This document shows, piece by piece, positions 1 to 7,600 of a stretch of DNA of 31,335 nucleotides. Below the pieces are notes generated by a model. That model did no database searches. It was not told the DNA's origin and saw only the letters and a program-made list of their open reading frames with translations. The stretch is from an uncultured Oscillospiraceae bacterium. Lineage in GTDB: Bacteria; Bacillota; Clostridia; Oscillospirales; Oscillospiraceae. The DNA is taken from NCBI GenBank assembly GCA_910578575.1, contig CAJTQP010000025.1, forward strand, positions 1-31,335, given 5' to 3'. Position numbers and translations under genes: made by a program. Numbering within the stretch: position 1 is the first letter of the stretch; each line of letters opens with the position of its first letter.

Positions 1-339
1 GGGACACAGATAGGTCTCGCTCCACTTGAGCATGGTGTCCAGCACCGGGAGGAAGCTGCGGCCGAACTCTGTCAGGCTGTACTCCACCCTGGGGGGCACT
101 TCGGGAAAGACCTCCCGGTGGAGGAAGCCGTCCCCCTCCAGCTCCCGGAGCTGCTTGGTGAGGGTGGATTGGGTGATGCCCTCCAGCCGCCGCTGGAGCT
201 CCCCAAAGCGCTGGACCCCGTAAAAGGCCACGTACCACAGGATGAGGATTTTCCACTTTCCGCCGATGAGGCTTTGCAGGCGGCTCATGGGCTCACAGCG
301 GGCGAGGGCCTCCGCCTGGGAAAACTTGTTGTCGGACAT
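1..339 (-). CDS. HxlR/DUF24-family winged-helix regulator (3' end cut by window edge)
   Basis: This is a DNA-binding transcription regulator of the HxlR (DUF24) family. 113 codons are visible and the frame stays open to base 1, so the C-terminus is missing. The family signature is clear: LIGGKWKILILW near residues 22-33, then FGELQRRLEGITQSTLT and KQLRELEGDGFLHRE (helix-turn-helix and wing), then VEYSLTEFG. The start is the ATG at 337-339, preceded by an AGGAGG ribosome binding site at 347-352. A cysteine at residue 15, just before the GGKW helix, lies where redox- or electrophile-sensing members (YodB, CatR, HypR of Bacillus) carry their sensing cysteine; sensing here is inference. A perfect palindrome at 395-419 lies upstream and could be its operator. 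Such regulators often control themselves or a neighbouring oxidoreductase; no such target is visible here, and it may lie off the left edge. Confidence 0.9.
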   Translation of the reverse strand, partial: MSDNKFSQAEALARCEPMSRLQSLIGGKWKILILWYVAFYGVQRFGELQRRLEGITQSTLTKQLRELEGDGFLHREVFPEVPPRVEYSLTEFGRSFLPVLDTMLKWSETYLCP

Positions 340-394
340 GGGTGGGCCTCCTTTCATAACACTGTACAATGTGGCCGAGACAATAGCCAGGGGA

Positions 395-419
395 ATTTTC
401 CAGACGATGTCTGGAAAAT
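395..419. promoter_or_regulatory. Perfect 25-bp palindrome upstream of hxlR, possible operator
   Basis: The sequence ATTTTCCAGAC, a 3-base centre (GAT), then GTCTGGAAAAT forms two perfect 11-base arms. It lies 56 bases upstream of the hxlR start and about where the transcript would begin. HxlR proteins bind as dimers to inverted repeats, so autoregulation is a reasonable inference. A terminator is less likely because no T-run follows on either strand. Confidence 0.5.
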
Positions 420-601
420 CTCTGGATACGCTTCGTATAAAGAATAACAATGGAATGCAACCGTTTTCCTTCCATTTTCCACCCCTCCCTGTCAACATTT
501 TAATTTAGAGATATCCTATCTGATTTTACCCAGCCTGTCAAGCGCGCCTCCCTTTGTAACATGGCAACCGCATTTGAATAAACATAGCGGAGAATACGGG
601 A

Positions 602-756
602 CGGGACGCCGAGGGCGGCGTCCCCTACAAAGACGCGCCGGTGTTCTCTCCCCCATAGGTTCACAATGTACGTGGTGAAACGTCTCCATGTGAACCCCGC
701 TTGGCATGAGGGCATCCCACGTTGGATGTAGGGGCCGCCGCCTTCGGCGGCCCACG
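602..756. repeat. Hairpin-ended dispersed repeat, copy A (complete)
   Basis: About 155 bases with both ends forming GC-rich hairpins: the left arm pairs GGGACGCC with GGCGTCCC, the right arm pairs GGGCCGCCG with CGGCGGCCC. The two ends are inverted copies of each other and each adjoins CCCTACA (left) or TGTAGGGG (right). Inside is a second pair, GGTTCACA with TGTGAACC (659-695). Weaker inverted similarity (a GCATTTGAA-type motif) continues to about 564 and 790. The same layout occurs at 12316-12474, and a half copy at 10420-10500. It has no coding capacity and resembles a MITE or REP-type element; I do not recognise a named family. Confidence 0.8.
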
Positions 757-827
757 GTTTCCCACTACCTTTTTTCAAATGCTGTCGCCCTGGTCCCTGG
801 GCATGAAGCAGAAACCATTTCCTCCCC

Positions 828-851
828 ATTGGTACAAAAAAGCGTACCAAT
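828..851. promoter_or_regulatory. Inverted repeat upstream of the radical SAM gene, possible operator
   Basis: ATTGGTAC, eight bases, then GTACCAAT: two perfect 8-base arms with an A-rich centre. It ends 18 bases before the putative -35 box at 870, a position that would suit an activator or repressor dimer. No T-run makes a terminator unlikely. Which protein binds is unknown; the nearby HxlR protein is one candidate, although its own upstream palindrome has a different sequence. Confidence 0.4.
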
Positions 852-869
852 CCCAAAAAATGACCGTAC

Positions 870-898
870 TTGTCAGCCCGCCCGCCTTGGGTTATGGT
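870..898 (+). promoter_or_regulatory. Putative sigma-A promoter of the radical SAM gene
   Basis: TTGTCA (870-875), a 17-base spacer, then TATGGT (893-898). The spacing is ideal and the -35 is 5/6; the -10 is weaker. It would give a leader of about 20 bases before the ATG at 927, containing the AAAGGAGG ribosome binding site. Confidence 0.45.
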
Positions 899-926
899 AG
901 AGAAAACACCAAAGGAGGCGCACTCT

Positions 927-1829
927 ATGCACTACACCGGAACCATCTGGCGGCCCCCCTACGAGGCCGCCTCCCTGCTCCTAGAGGTCACCGCAGGCTG
1001 CACCCACCACAGCTGCAAGTTCTGCACCCTATACAGCGACCTGCCCACCCCCTTCCAGCTCTCCCCCATGGACCACGTAGAGGCGGACCTGCAAGAGGCC
1101 CAGGCACAGCTGGAACTCTGGGGCCAGCGGCACAGGGTCCGGCGGACCTTTCTCACCGGCGGGAACCCCTTCGTCCTTCACCCCAAGCGCCTGCTGGATA
1201 TCGCCACACGGGTCAAGGACCATTTTCCCCAAAACGAAACCATCGGTTGTTTTGCGCGGGTCACGGACATCACCCAAAAATCTGACGAAGCGCTGGCTGC
1301 CCTCCAGGCGGCAGGCTACGACGGCCTCACCATCGGCATTGAGACCGGCGACGACCAGGCCCTGGCCTTTATGAACAAGGGCTATCGGGCGGAGGATATC
1401 CTGCAACAGTGCCGCCGCCTGGACCAGGCGGGCATCGGCTACCACTTCTTCTATCTCACCGGCATCTCCGGGGCCGGGCGGGGGGAGGAAGGTGCCAGGG
1501 CCACGGCGGCGGTGTGCAACCAGCTCCACCCCCGGCGCATCGGGGCCAGCATGCTCACCCTCTACCCCGACGCCCCCCTCTACCAGGAGGTCCAGGCGGG
1601 CCGCTGGCAGGAGGCGGGAGAACTGGAAAAGTACCGGGAGCTGAAAGCCCTGGTGGACGCCCTGGACATCCCCGTGTGGTTCGGTGCCCTGGGGGCCTCC
1701 AACGCCATCCCCATGGAGGGCACCCTGCCCAAGGACAAGGCCACCCTCTCCACCCTGCTGGACCACATCAGCCGGGGCATGAACGAGGCACAGCTACGGC
1801 AGTACCGGACCCAGTTGGACCACTTATAA
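927..1829 (+). CDS. Radical SAM protein of unknown substrate
   Basis: A 300-residue radical SAM enzyme. Near the N-terminus the cluster motif reads GCTHHSCKFC, i.e. Cys-x4-Cys-x2-Cys rather than the usual x3/x2 spacing; it should bind a 4Fe-4S cluster and cleave S-adenosylmethionine. A glycine-rich FLTGGNPF segment matches the SAM-binding GGE-type motif region, followed by a TIM-barrel-like pattern (GLTIGIETGDDQAL, then GIGYHFFYLTG). No B12-binding or SPASM domain is seen. The start was set at the ATG at 927 because AAAGGAGG lies 9 bases upstream; an in-frame ATG at 870 lacks a ribosome binding site. It is a single-gene unit with its own promoter, ending at the terminator at 1841-1875. It resembles the uncharacterised COG1032-like proteins common in Clostridia; the substrate cannot be told from sequence. 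Confidence 0.85.
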   Translation: MHYTGTIWRPPYEAASLLLEVTAGCTHHSCKFCTLYSDLPTPFQLSPMDHVEADLQEAQAQLELWGQRHRVRRTFLTGGNPFVLHPKRLLDIATRVKDHFPQNETIGCFARVTDITQKSDEALAALQAAGYDGLTIGIETGDDQALAFMNKGYRAEDILQQCRRLDQAGIGYHFFYLTGISGAGRGEEGARATAAVCNQLHPRRIGASMLTLYPDAPLYQEVQAGRWQEAGELEKYRELKALVDALDIPVWFGALGASNAIPMEGTLPKDKATLSTLLDHISRGMNEAQLRQYRTQLDHL

Positions 1830-1840
1830 TGGGGCAAAAC

Positions 1841-1875
1841 GCGCCCGTCCCCCAAAGCAGGGACGGGCGCATTCG
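1841..1875. terminator. Hairpin between convergent radical SAM gene and pta
   Basis: Perfect 11-bp stem (GCGCCCGTCCC with GGGACGGGCGC) around a 8-base loop, 12 bases past the radical SAM stop. The flanks give short T-containing tails on both strands (ATTCGT on plus, GTTTTG on minus), so it probably ends both converging transcripts. Confidence 0.75.
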
Positions 1876-1898
1876 TGCATTTCGCAAGCAAGCTGGAC

Positions 1899-2870
1899 TT
1901 AGGCCAGTGCGGCAGTGATAATGGCCATCTTGTAGACCTCGTCGGCGTCACAGCCGCGGGAGAGGTCGTTGATGGGGGCATTCAGGCCCTGGAGGATGGG
2001 GCCATAAGCGGCAAAGCCGCCCAGGCGCTGGGCAATCTTATAGCCGATGTTGCCGGACTGGATTTCCGGGAAGATGAAGGTGTTGGCGTGACCGGCCACC
2101 TTGGAGCCGGGGAACTTCTGCTGGCCCACCACCGGGGAGACGGCGGCGTCGAACTGCATCTCGCCGTCGATGGCCAGTTCAGGGGCAGCGGCCTTGGCCT
2201 TGTCGCAGGCGTTCTTCATCTTGTCCACAGCGTCTCCCTTGCCGGAGCCCTTGGTGGAGTAGCTCAGGAAGGCCACCTTGGGGTCGATGCCGAAGATGGC
2301 GGCGGTCTTGGCGCACTCGATGGCGGTCTCTACCAGGGCGTCCTCATCGGGGTCGATCTGGATGGCGCAGTCGCCCATGCACAGCCGCTCGTCGGCACCG
2401 TCCTTCTCCCGCTGCAAAATAAAGCAGGAGCTGACGTTGTTGTTGCCGGGCTTGGTCTTGATGAGCTGGAGGGCGGGACGGACGGTATCGGCGGTGGAGT
2501 AGGTGGCGCCGCCCAGCAGGCAGTCGGCCTCGCCCATCTTCACCAGCATGGTGCCGAAATAATTGCCCTTCATCAGGTTCTTGCGGCAGTCCTCCGGGGT
2601 CATCTTACCCTTGCGCAGCTCCACCATCTTCTCCACCATGGCGTCCATGCCGGGATAGGTGGCGGGGTCCACAATGCGGATGCCCTCGATGTCAAAGCCA
2701 CCCTTGGCAGCGGCGGCCTTCACCTCGGCCTCCACGCCCACCAGGATGGGGGTGAGGAAGCCATCCTTCTTCAGGCGGTGGGTAGCCTCCAGGATGCGGG
2801 CGTCGGCGCCCTCGGTGAACACCAGGGTGCGGGGATTGGCTTTCAGGGTCTCGATCAGCTTTGCAAACAT
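1899..2870 (-). CDS. pta: Phosphate acetyltransferase
   Basis: Converts acetyl-CoA and phosphate into acetyl phosphate and CoA in the cytoplasm; with acetate kinase (not in this window) it gives ATP by acetate formation, or works in reverse. At 323 residues it is the short single-domain form usual in Firmicutes, without the regulatory N-terminal domains of the enterobacterial enzyme. Conserved stretches are GADARILEATHRL near residue 20, LLGGATYSTADTVRPALQ mid-protein, SYSTKGSG, and FPEIQSGNIGYKIAQRLGG near the C-terminus. The start is the ATG at 2868-2870 with GGAGG 9 bases upstream; an in-frame upstream start adds 14 residues that relatives lack. A very good sigma-A promoter at 2925-2953 drives it, back to back with the spoIVF-like operon. 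ackA often neighbours pta, but here pta is alone. Confidence 0.97.
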   Translation of the reverse strand: MFAKLIETLKANPRTLVFTEGADARILEATHRLKKDGFLTPILVGVEAEVKAAAAKGGFDIEGIRIVDPATYPGMDAMVEKMVELRKGKMTPEDCRKNLMKGNYFGTMLVKMGEADCLLGGATYSTADTVRPALQLIKTKPGNNNVSSCFILQREKDGADERLCMGDCAIQIDPDEDALVETAIECAKTAAIFGIDPKVAFLSYSTKGSGKGDAVDKMKNACDKAKAAAPELAIDGEMQFDAAVSPVVGQQKFPGSKVAGHANTFIFPEIQSGNIGYKIAQRLGGFAAYGPILQGLNAPINDLSRGCDADEVYKMAIITAALA

Positions 2871-2924
2871 TGGTTTTACCTCCAAAAATATAGACGAAAC
2901 GTCTTTTTTCAAAACATCTCGTTT

Positions 2925-2953
2925 ATTTTACCATTATCTCCGTTGGGTTGCAA
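2925..2953 (-). promoter_or_regulatory. Sigma-A promoter of pta
   Basis: On the minus strand, TTGCAA, exactly 17 bases, TAAAAT (5/6 match at -10). The predicted leader is about 50 bases and includes a small hairpin (AGACG-TTT-CGTCT) before the GGAGG site. Confidence 0.75.
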
Positions 2954-2983
2954 GGGGGTGGGCGGCATCCTGGGAATTTTTCG

Positions 2984-3012
2984 GCATATTCTTCCCCCCG
3001 CGCCCATACACA
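2984..3012 (+). promoter_or_regulatory. Sigma-E-type (mother-cell) promoter of the spoIVF-like operon
   Basis: GCATATT (2984-2990), 14 bases, then CATACACA (3005-3012). The sporulation sigma-E consensus in Bacillus subtilis is an ATATT-type -35 and a CATACA.T -10 with this spacing. It lies 25 bases before the start at 3038 and just upstream of an AAAGGAGG site. The spoIVF operon of B. subtilis is sigma-E dependent, so the match fits the gene assignment. Confidence 0.65.
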
Positions 3013-3037
3013 TAACAGCGGAAAGGAGGCGCTTCCT

Positions 3038-3421
3038 ATGGCAGCGGACAAGAAGAAACGAAAGAAAAGCAGCCTCACCCCCGGCGAAAAACGGCGGCTG
3101 CGGCAGCTCATGGTCTGCCTGATCCTCTTTGGCATCGTGTTCCTGGGCCGGGGGGTAAACCTGGGGCCGGTCTCCCAGTTCTCCTCCAGGGTGGGGGCCT
3201 TGGTCCGGGCGGACACGGACTTCCAGGCGGTGTTCTCCCAGGTAGGGGAATCCTTCTCCAGGGGGGAACCGGCGGTGGAGACCTTCCGCTCCCTCTGGTC
3301 CGGGTTGATGGAGCCGGAGGCCCCCGCCTCTGCCCCCGCCCCAGACCAGGAGACCGGGCCCGACAGCCCAGACACCGCCCCCCAGACGGCGCCGGAGGTT
3401 CCAGATGCGCAAATTGCATAG
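3038..3421 (+). CDS. Small single-pass membrane protein, possible SpoIVFA counterpart
   Basis: 127 residues: a very basic N-terminus (Lys/Arg-rich, residues 5-23), one predicted membrane segment (about 22-38), a moderately polar outer part, and a proline/alanine/acidic tail (about 92-127) of low complexity. No catalytic motif or M23/LytM domain is visible. The ATG at 3038 has AAAGGAGG 9 bases upstream. It overlaps the following protease gene by 17 bases, suggesting translational coupling, and both follow a sigma-E-like promoter. In B. subtilis the gene before spoIVFB is spoIVFA, whose product holds the protease inactive and has an M23-like domain; this protein is half that size and shares only topology and position. 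A role as chaperone or inhibitor of the protease is inference; the sequence itself is not recognisably homologous. Confidence 0.65.
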   Translation: MAADKKKRKKSSLTPGEKRRLRQLMVCLILFGIVFLGRGVNLGPVSQFSSRVGALVRADTDFQAVFSQVGESFSRGEPAVETFRSLWSGLMEPEAPASAPAPDQETGPDSPDTAPQTAPEVPDAQIA

Positions 3422-4010
3422 CACCGGCGGGTTCTGGCTGGTCTTAGGGGCGCTGCTGCTGGCGGCGTCCCTTCGGCTTCTGTTCTGGTTTTTGGTGGCC
3501 TGCGTGGTCCATGAACTGGGCCATGTGGCCATGGTCCGGGCCCTGGGGGGCCGGGTGGGCTGCTTCTGCCTCACCGGCACCGGGGCGGTGATCCGTCCCC
3601 GGCGGGAGCGGCTGTTCTCCTACTGGGAGGAATGCCTAGTGGCCCTGTCGGGCCCCATGGCCAGCTTTCTCCTGGCCATCCTGGCCGGAGCCTGGGGGGC
3701 GCAGTTTGGCAGCCCGGACGCCTATCTCCTCACCGGCCTCAGCCTGGCCCTGGGGCTGTTCAACCTCCTGCCCATGGGTCCCCTGGACGGGGGGCGGACG
3801 GTGAAAGCCATCCTGGCCTGGTTGACGGGCCCCGACCGGGGGGATCAGCTCAGCGGCGTTTTGAGCAAGACGGTGGCGGCGGCCTTGACGGGAGCGGGGC
3901 TGTGGTGGTTCCTCCAAGGCGGCAACTTCACCCTTCTCCTCTTTGCCCTGTGGCTGCTGCTGCGGCGGGAGCGGCGGGAGGGCCGTTCCTTCTTTCACAG
4001 CAAGCGGTAA
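3405..4010 (+). CDS. spoIVFB: Site-2 protease, M50 family, SpoIVFB-like (no CBS domain)
   Basis: Intramembrane metalloprotease of 201 residues. The zinc motif HELGH is at residues 36-40 within the second hydrophobic stretch, and the second metal-ligand motif NLLPMGPLDGGR at about 120-131 supplies Asp128. Four to six membrane segments are likely. In Bacillus, SpoIVFB sits in the outer forespore membrane and cuts pro-sigma-K. This protein ends soon after the last membrane helix with a short basic tail and lacks the C-terminal CBS domain of the roughly 288-residue Bacillus enzyme, so substrate or signal input may differ. The start at 3405 has GGAGG at 3394-3398, inside the previous gene. A sigma-E-type promoter upstream supports a sporulation role, but M50 proteases also cut other substrates. 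Its 3' end overlaps the convergent GNAT gene by 16 bases. Confidence 0.85.
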   Translation: MRKLHSTGGFWLVLGALLLAASLRLLFWFLVACVVHELGHVAMVRALGGRVGCFCLTGTGAVIRPRRERLFSYWEECLVALSGPMASFLLAILAGAWGAQFGSPDAYLLTGLSLALGLFNLLPMGPLDGGRTVKAILAWLTGPDRGDQLSGVLSKTVAAALTGAGLWWFLQGGNFTLLLFALWLLLRRERREGRSFFHSKR

Positions 4011-4486
4011 TAGGGGCAGATATCCACATAGGCCCCATCCTTCTGGCGGAAGCCGCCGGGGATGGTGCCAAGCTGCTGGAAGCCCAGGCGTTGGTACAGA
4101 TGCCGGGCGTGGAGGTTATCCGCCACCACGGCGTTGAACTGCATCACCCGGAACCCCAACCGCCGGCCCTGTTCCAGGGAGTCCAACACCAGCTTCTCCC
4201 CAATGTGCCGCCCCCTGTGGCGGGCAGCCACGGCATAGCTGGCGTTGCACAGATGTCCGCAGCGCCCAACATTGTTGGGGTGGAGGATGTACAGCCCCAC
4301 CACCTCCCCGGTCTCCGGCGCTACTGCCACGCCGTTGTGGCTCTGGGCGGCGAAAAAGGCCCGGCCACCCTCCAAGTCCAGAAACTCCTCCTGGGGAAAG
4401 GCCAGGCCCTCCTCCACCACCTGGTTCCAAATCTCTACCATGGCGGGCAGGTCTGCCGAAGTGTAGCCGCGGATGACAAGCTCCAT
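3995..4486 (-). CDS. GNAT-family N-acetyltransferase
   Basis: 163 residues with the GNAT fold: motif A around ASYAVAARHRGRHIGEKLV (about residues 83-101), with RGRHIG standing in for the usual R-G-x-G-x-G acetyl-CoA pyrophosphate loop, then motif B NLHARHLYQRLGFQQLGTIP (about 124-143). It should transfer an acetyl group from acetyl-CoA to an amine; the substrate is unknown. The ATG at 4484-4486 is preceded by AGGAGG 9 bases upstream and by a well-formed promoter (4517-4545). It is transcribed alone, converging on and overlapping the 3' end of the protease gene by 16 bases; antisense interference between them is possible. Confidence 0.88.
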   Translation of the reverse strand: MELVIRGYTSADLPAMVEIWNQVVEEGLAFPQEEFLDLEGGRAFFAAQSHNGVAVAPETGEVVGLYILHPNNVGRCGHLCNASYAVAARHRGRHIGEKLVLDSLEQGRRLGFRVMQFNAVVADNLHARHLYQRLGFQQLGTIPGGFRQKDGAYVDICPYYRLL

Positions 4487-4516
4487 AGGTCGGTACCTCC
4501 TCTGTCTTTTTCCCTC

Positions 4517-4545
4517 ATCATACCACGCGGCACCCCTCTTTGCAA
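4517..4545 (-). promoter_or_regulatory. Sigma-A promoter of the GNAT gene
   Basis: On the minus strand, TTGCAA, 17 bases, TATGAT, with TGG before the -10 (extended -10). The -35 is identical to that of pta. The leader is about 25 bases and carries AGGAGG. Confidence 0.7.
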
Positions 4546-4578
4546 ATCGCCCCCTCCAATGCTATCCCAAGATATACA

Positions 4579-4615
4579 AAGCCTCCCCAGCCCACATCGG
4601 TGGCTGGGGAGGCTT
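4579..4615 (-). terminator. Rho-independent terminator of the SLH protein gene
   Basis: A perfect 14-bp stem (AAGCCTCCCCAGCC with GGCTGGGGAGGCTT) around a 9-base loop, starting 6 bases past the stop codon of the SLH gene and followed on the minus strand by TTTGTATAT. Confidence 0.85.
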
Positions 4616-4620
4616 GTGGT

Positions 4621-7600
4621 TCATCTGTCTTGGCTCATAAAGTTCCGCAGCATCTGCGCCGTCTCGGCGCGGGTGGCGGTGCCGCCGGGGTCCAGGATGC
4701 CGCCGCTCTTGCCGTTGAGGACGCCCACCTGGGTGGCCCAGGCCAGGGCTTCCAAGGCCCAGTCGCTGGCCTGGTCCGCGTCGGCAAAGGACAGGCTGCC
4801 ACTGGTGGCGGGACGCCCTGCGTAGCGCCAGAGCATCGCCGCAAGCTGTTCCCGCGTGATGCTGTCGTCGGGGCCAAAGCGCCCGTCGCCGTAGCCGTCC
4901 ACGATCCTTTGGCTGGTGGCCCAGCGGATGGCCTCGGTGTACCAGGCGTCCGCCGCCACGTCCTCATACCACAGCAGGTAGTTGACCACCGGTCGGCCTG
5001 CCTTGTTGTGGAGGATCTGGGCAAATTGGGCGCGGGAGAGGGGGTCCTCCGGCCCGAACTGGCGGTTGCCATATCCATTCATCCAGCCATTGCTCAAGAC
5101 GTAGTCCACGGCCTCATGATACCACTGGCTGGTGTCCAGGTCGGAGAAGGGCCGGGAGGGGCAGTCGGTGCCACCGTCGCAAGGCTTGCGGGTTTCCTCC
5201 GCAAAGGTGGCACCCACCGTCACGGCTGCACTGGGCATGGTGAAGCGATACTTCCCGTCTCCCAGATTGGTCAGCTCTACCGCCTTCCCCCGGCTGTCGG
5301 TGGCGGTCAGGCTATCCAGGGCGTAACCGCTGTCCGGGGCAACGGTCAGGGTGATGGTGCTCCCGGCGGAGGCGCGGGTGCGGTCGGCGGTCACGCTGCC
5401 GTGGGTTGATTCCTCCACGGTGATGGCGTAGGTGCTGGTGCTGCTGCCGCCTCCGCCGCTGGGGGTGCTGGGGACATTTTTCTTCCCGATGGTGAACGGC
5501 CCATCGGCTACGATGACGACGGACTGTCCGTTATCGGTCAGATGCGGGTCATGGCCCTGGGGCAGATAGCCCGCCGGGATGCTGATAACCTCGTTCGGCT
5601 GGACAGAAGGATTAAAGCCATCCTGTTTCCCAGAATGTACGGCGATTACAAACTCTTTACAGTTGGCGTTCAACGTACCGTTTTCCATGAGGGTAAACGC
5701 ACCAGTATAGATGTTGTCGCTTGTGCCGTTGGCCGCAACACCACCCTTTTCCCCAGAGACATTTAGCGTACCGCCGCTGCCCACAACAACCTTGCCACTG
5801 CTCAGTGCGGGTCCTTCCGCGTCGCCTTTTGCGGTCAACGTCCCATTTATGGTGACAGCTCCGTCAACTCCGCCGTCGGCACAGATGGTAATGCCGCCCA
5901 GCGCCTCCACCTGTGCGCCTGCATCCACCGTTAGACCGAGGTTGTGTCCGCCGCTGATGTTAAGAGGCTCTTGAATCGTCAGCTTGCCCGGCCCCGAAAA
6001 GGTCAGGTTTGTCTTTTGGGGATTGGCGCTACCATTAGATTCTGGCGGAGTCAGCGTACCAATGCTGCTCTCCTCCTGGGTCACAATGGTCACCGTGTCA
6101 TCCGGCAGGGTCACTTTACCGCTGAGAACGATATTGTTCAGGGTAAGCGTCTTCTGCCTAGCGTCCCAGTGGTAGCCGTCTGTCTCCAGGGTACCCGGAG
6201 CTGTGTCCTCGTCGCTGAAATCCAGCGCTTGGGTAATCACTCCCATGTTGGAAAGCTTTTCCGTGGCGGAAATGGTCACGCCTCCGCTTGCCACATCATT
6301 TTCATACGTCGGTGCCTTGCCGGCCTGGGCCAGGGTGACGTTCTTCCCCGTGATGCTGATGGGGTAGGTGGTACCGCCATCGCTGACACTGTTATCAAAC
6401 AGAGCAGTATTTTCGTCGTCATTCTCCATCCGAATGCTCACGTCGCCCGCTACGTCGATGCTGAAACCGCTTGTGCCTCTACTGGAGATCGTGCTAATTG
6501 GAAAGGGGCCAGATGATGTAGCCTCACCCCGCACCACCGCCGTGAAGTTCCCACTTCCGCGCAGGGCGGCCTGGGAGCTGGACCTGACAGCGCACGTACT
6601 TCCGATCAACTCCACATCGCCCTCAATGCCGATTTCAATTTTGCCTGTGGCAGTCACCATCAACGGGGAAAAGGACGTTGGGGTGCTGGAACTATCAATA
6701 TGCAGGTCCTTGAGGGTGATATGGCAGCTTGCCGGGATGTTAGCCACTAAAATGCTCATATTTTCCGCCGTGCCGGTGATGGTCAGGTTGGTGTAGGCCA
6801 GATTACCAGACACAGCGGGGTCACTACCATCGGTATAGATTTGATATTCCCCTTCCCCCATCATAACACTTGTTATGCCATCTTCCTCTCCCACATTAAG
6901 GGTCACATTCTTAACCGAGGGGAGCGTGAGCGTTCCACTCGCAGTCAGTTGTTCTTCGATGTAATCCTCCATCGGGTACTTGTCATCAATGGTGATATTC
7001 CCCGCCGCCTTGACCGTAAGCTTGGAAGGGTAGGGGAACGCAGCTGTCGCGGGATCGACCTCGGTTTCTTCTTTGCCGCCTCTGAGGACCACGTTTCCGC
7101 CGGATTCGATGTTCAGGGTTTCCTCTTTTCTATCGATGATCGCTCCTGCGCTTGAAATGACAACATCGCCGCTGGATTTGATGCTTGTGGTTTTATAAAA
7201 CGCATCCTTACCGCTCTCATCGGTAATCTCAACGCTGCTGCTGTCCGCAATGGTCAGCGGGCCCTTCACCGCCTCACCGTCTTTGCTGGCGATGGCAACC
7301 TTGCCGGAAGCGGTGATCGTAGTGCGCATATTGATCCCGATGGCATGGCCGCCACCCGTCGCGGTAAGCGTGACATTGTTTGCCTTGAGGCTAAGCGGAT
7401 ACCCAGACACCCCATCAATCACATCGTTTTGACCTGTGGCAGTGAGGGTGATGTCATCGCCGGTAATGTCCAGGTTGACTCCGGAATAGAGAACCTCGCC
7501 CTCGCCCCCCTCGCCGCCGTCGTATGTCAGTGCCACAGAGCCGTGGGCGGTGAGCGTGCCCATGCCGCTGGCGATGGCGTACTCCAAATACGGTTGATTT

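Larger units (their letters stand above)
340..926. other. Long intergenic region between hxlR and the radical SAM gene
   Basis: 587 bases hold no convincing gene. The region contains, in order: the ribosome binding site and upstream region of hxlR with a perfect 11-bp palindrome (395-419), a complete copy of the hairpin-ended repeat (602-756, with weaker inverted similarity out to about 564-790), a second palindrome (828-851), and a promoter and ribosome binding site for the radical SAM gene (870-917). The open frames crossing it translate the GC-rich repeat arms and have no ribosome binding site. Confidence 0.7.

Noticed and set aside
428..440. CTTCGTATA, part of the sequence seen in loxP-like sites
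   Set aside because: Only nine bases match, with no second arm and no recombinase nearby.
602..756. CRISPR or attachment site explanation for the repeats
   Set aside because: Copies are thousands of bases apart, not in regular array; no integrase, tRNA or cas gene is present.
500..856. 118-codon minus-strand frame through the repeat
   Set aside because: It translates the GC-rich arms and interior of the repeat; no ribosome binding site, and similar Arg/Pro-rich peptides come from the other copies.
1875..3122. 415-codon open frame antisense to pta
   Set aside because: It mirrors pta in a GC-rich genome, has repetitive Gly/His/Leu composition and no ribosome binding site.
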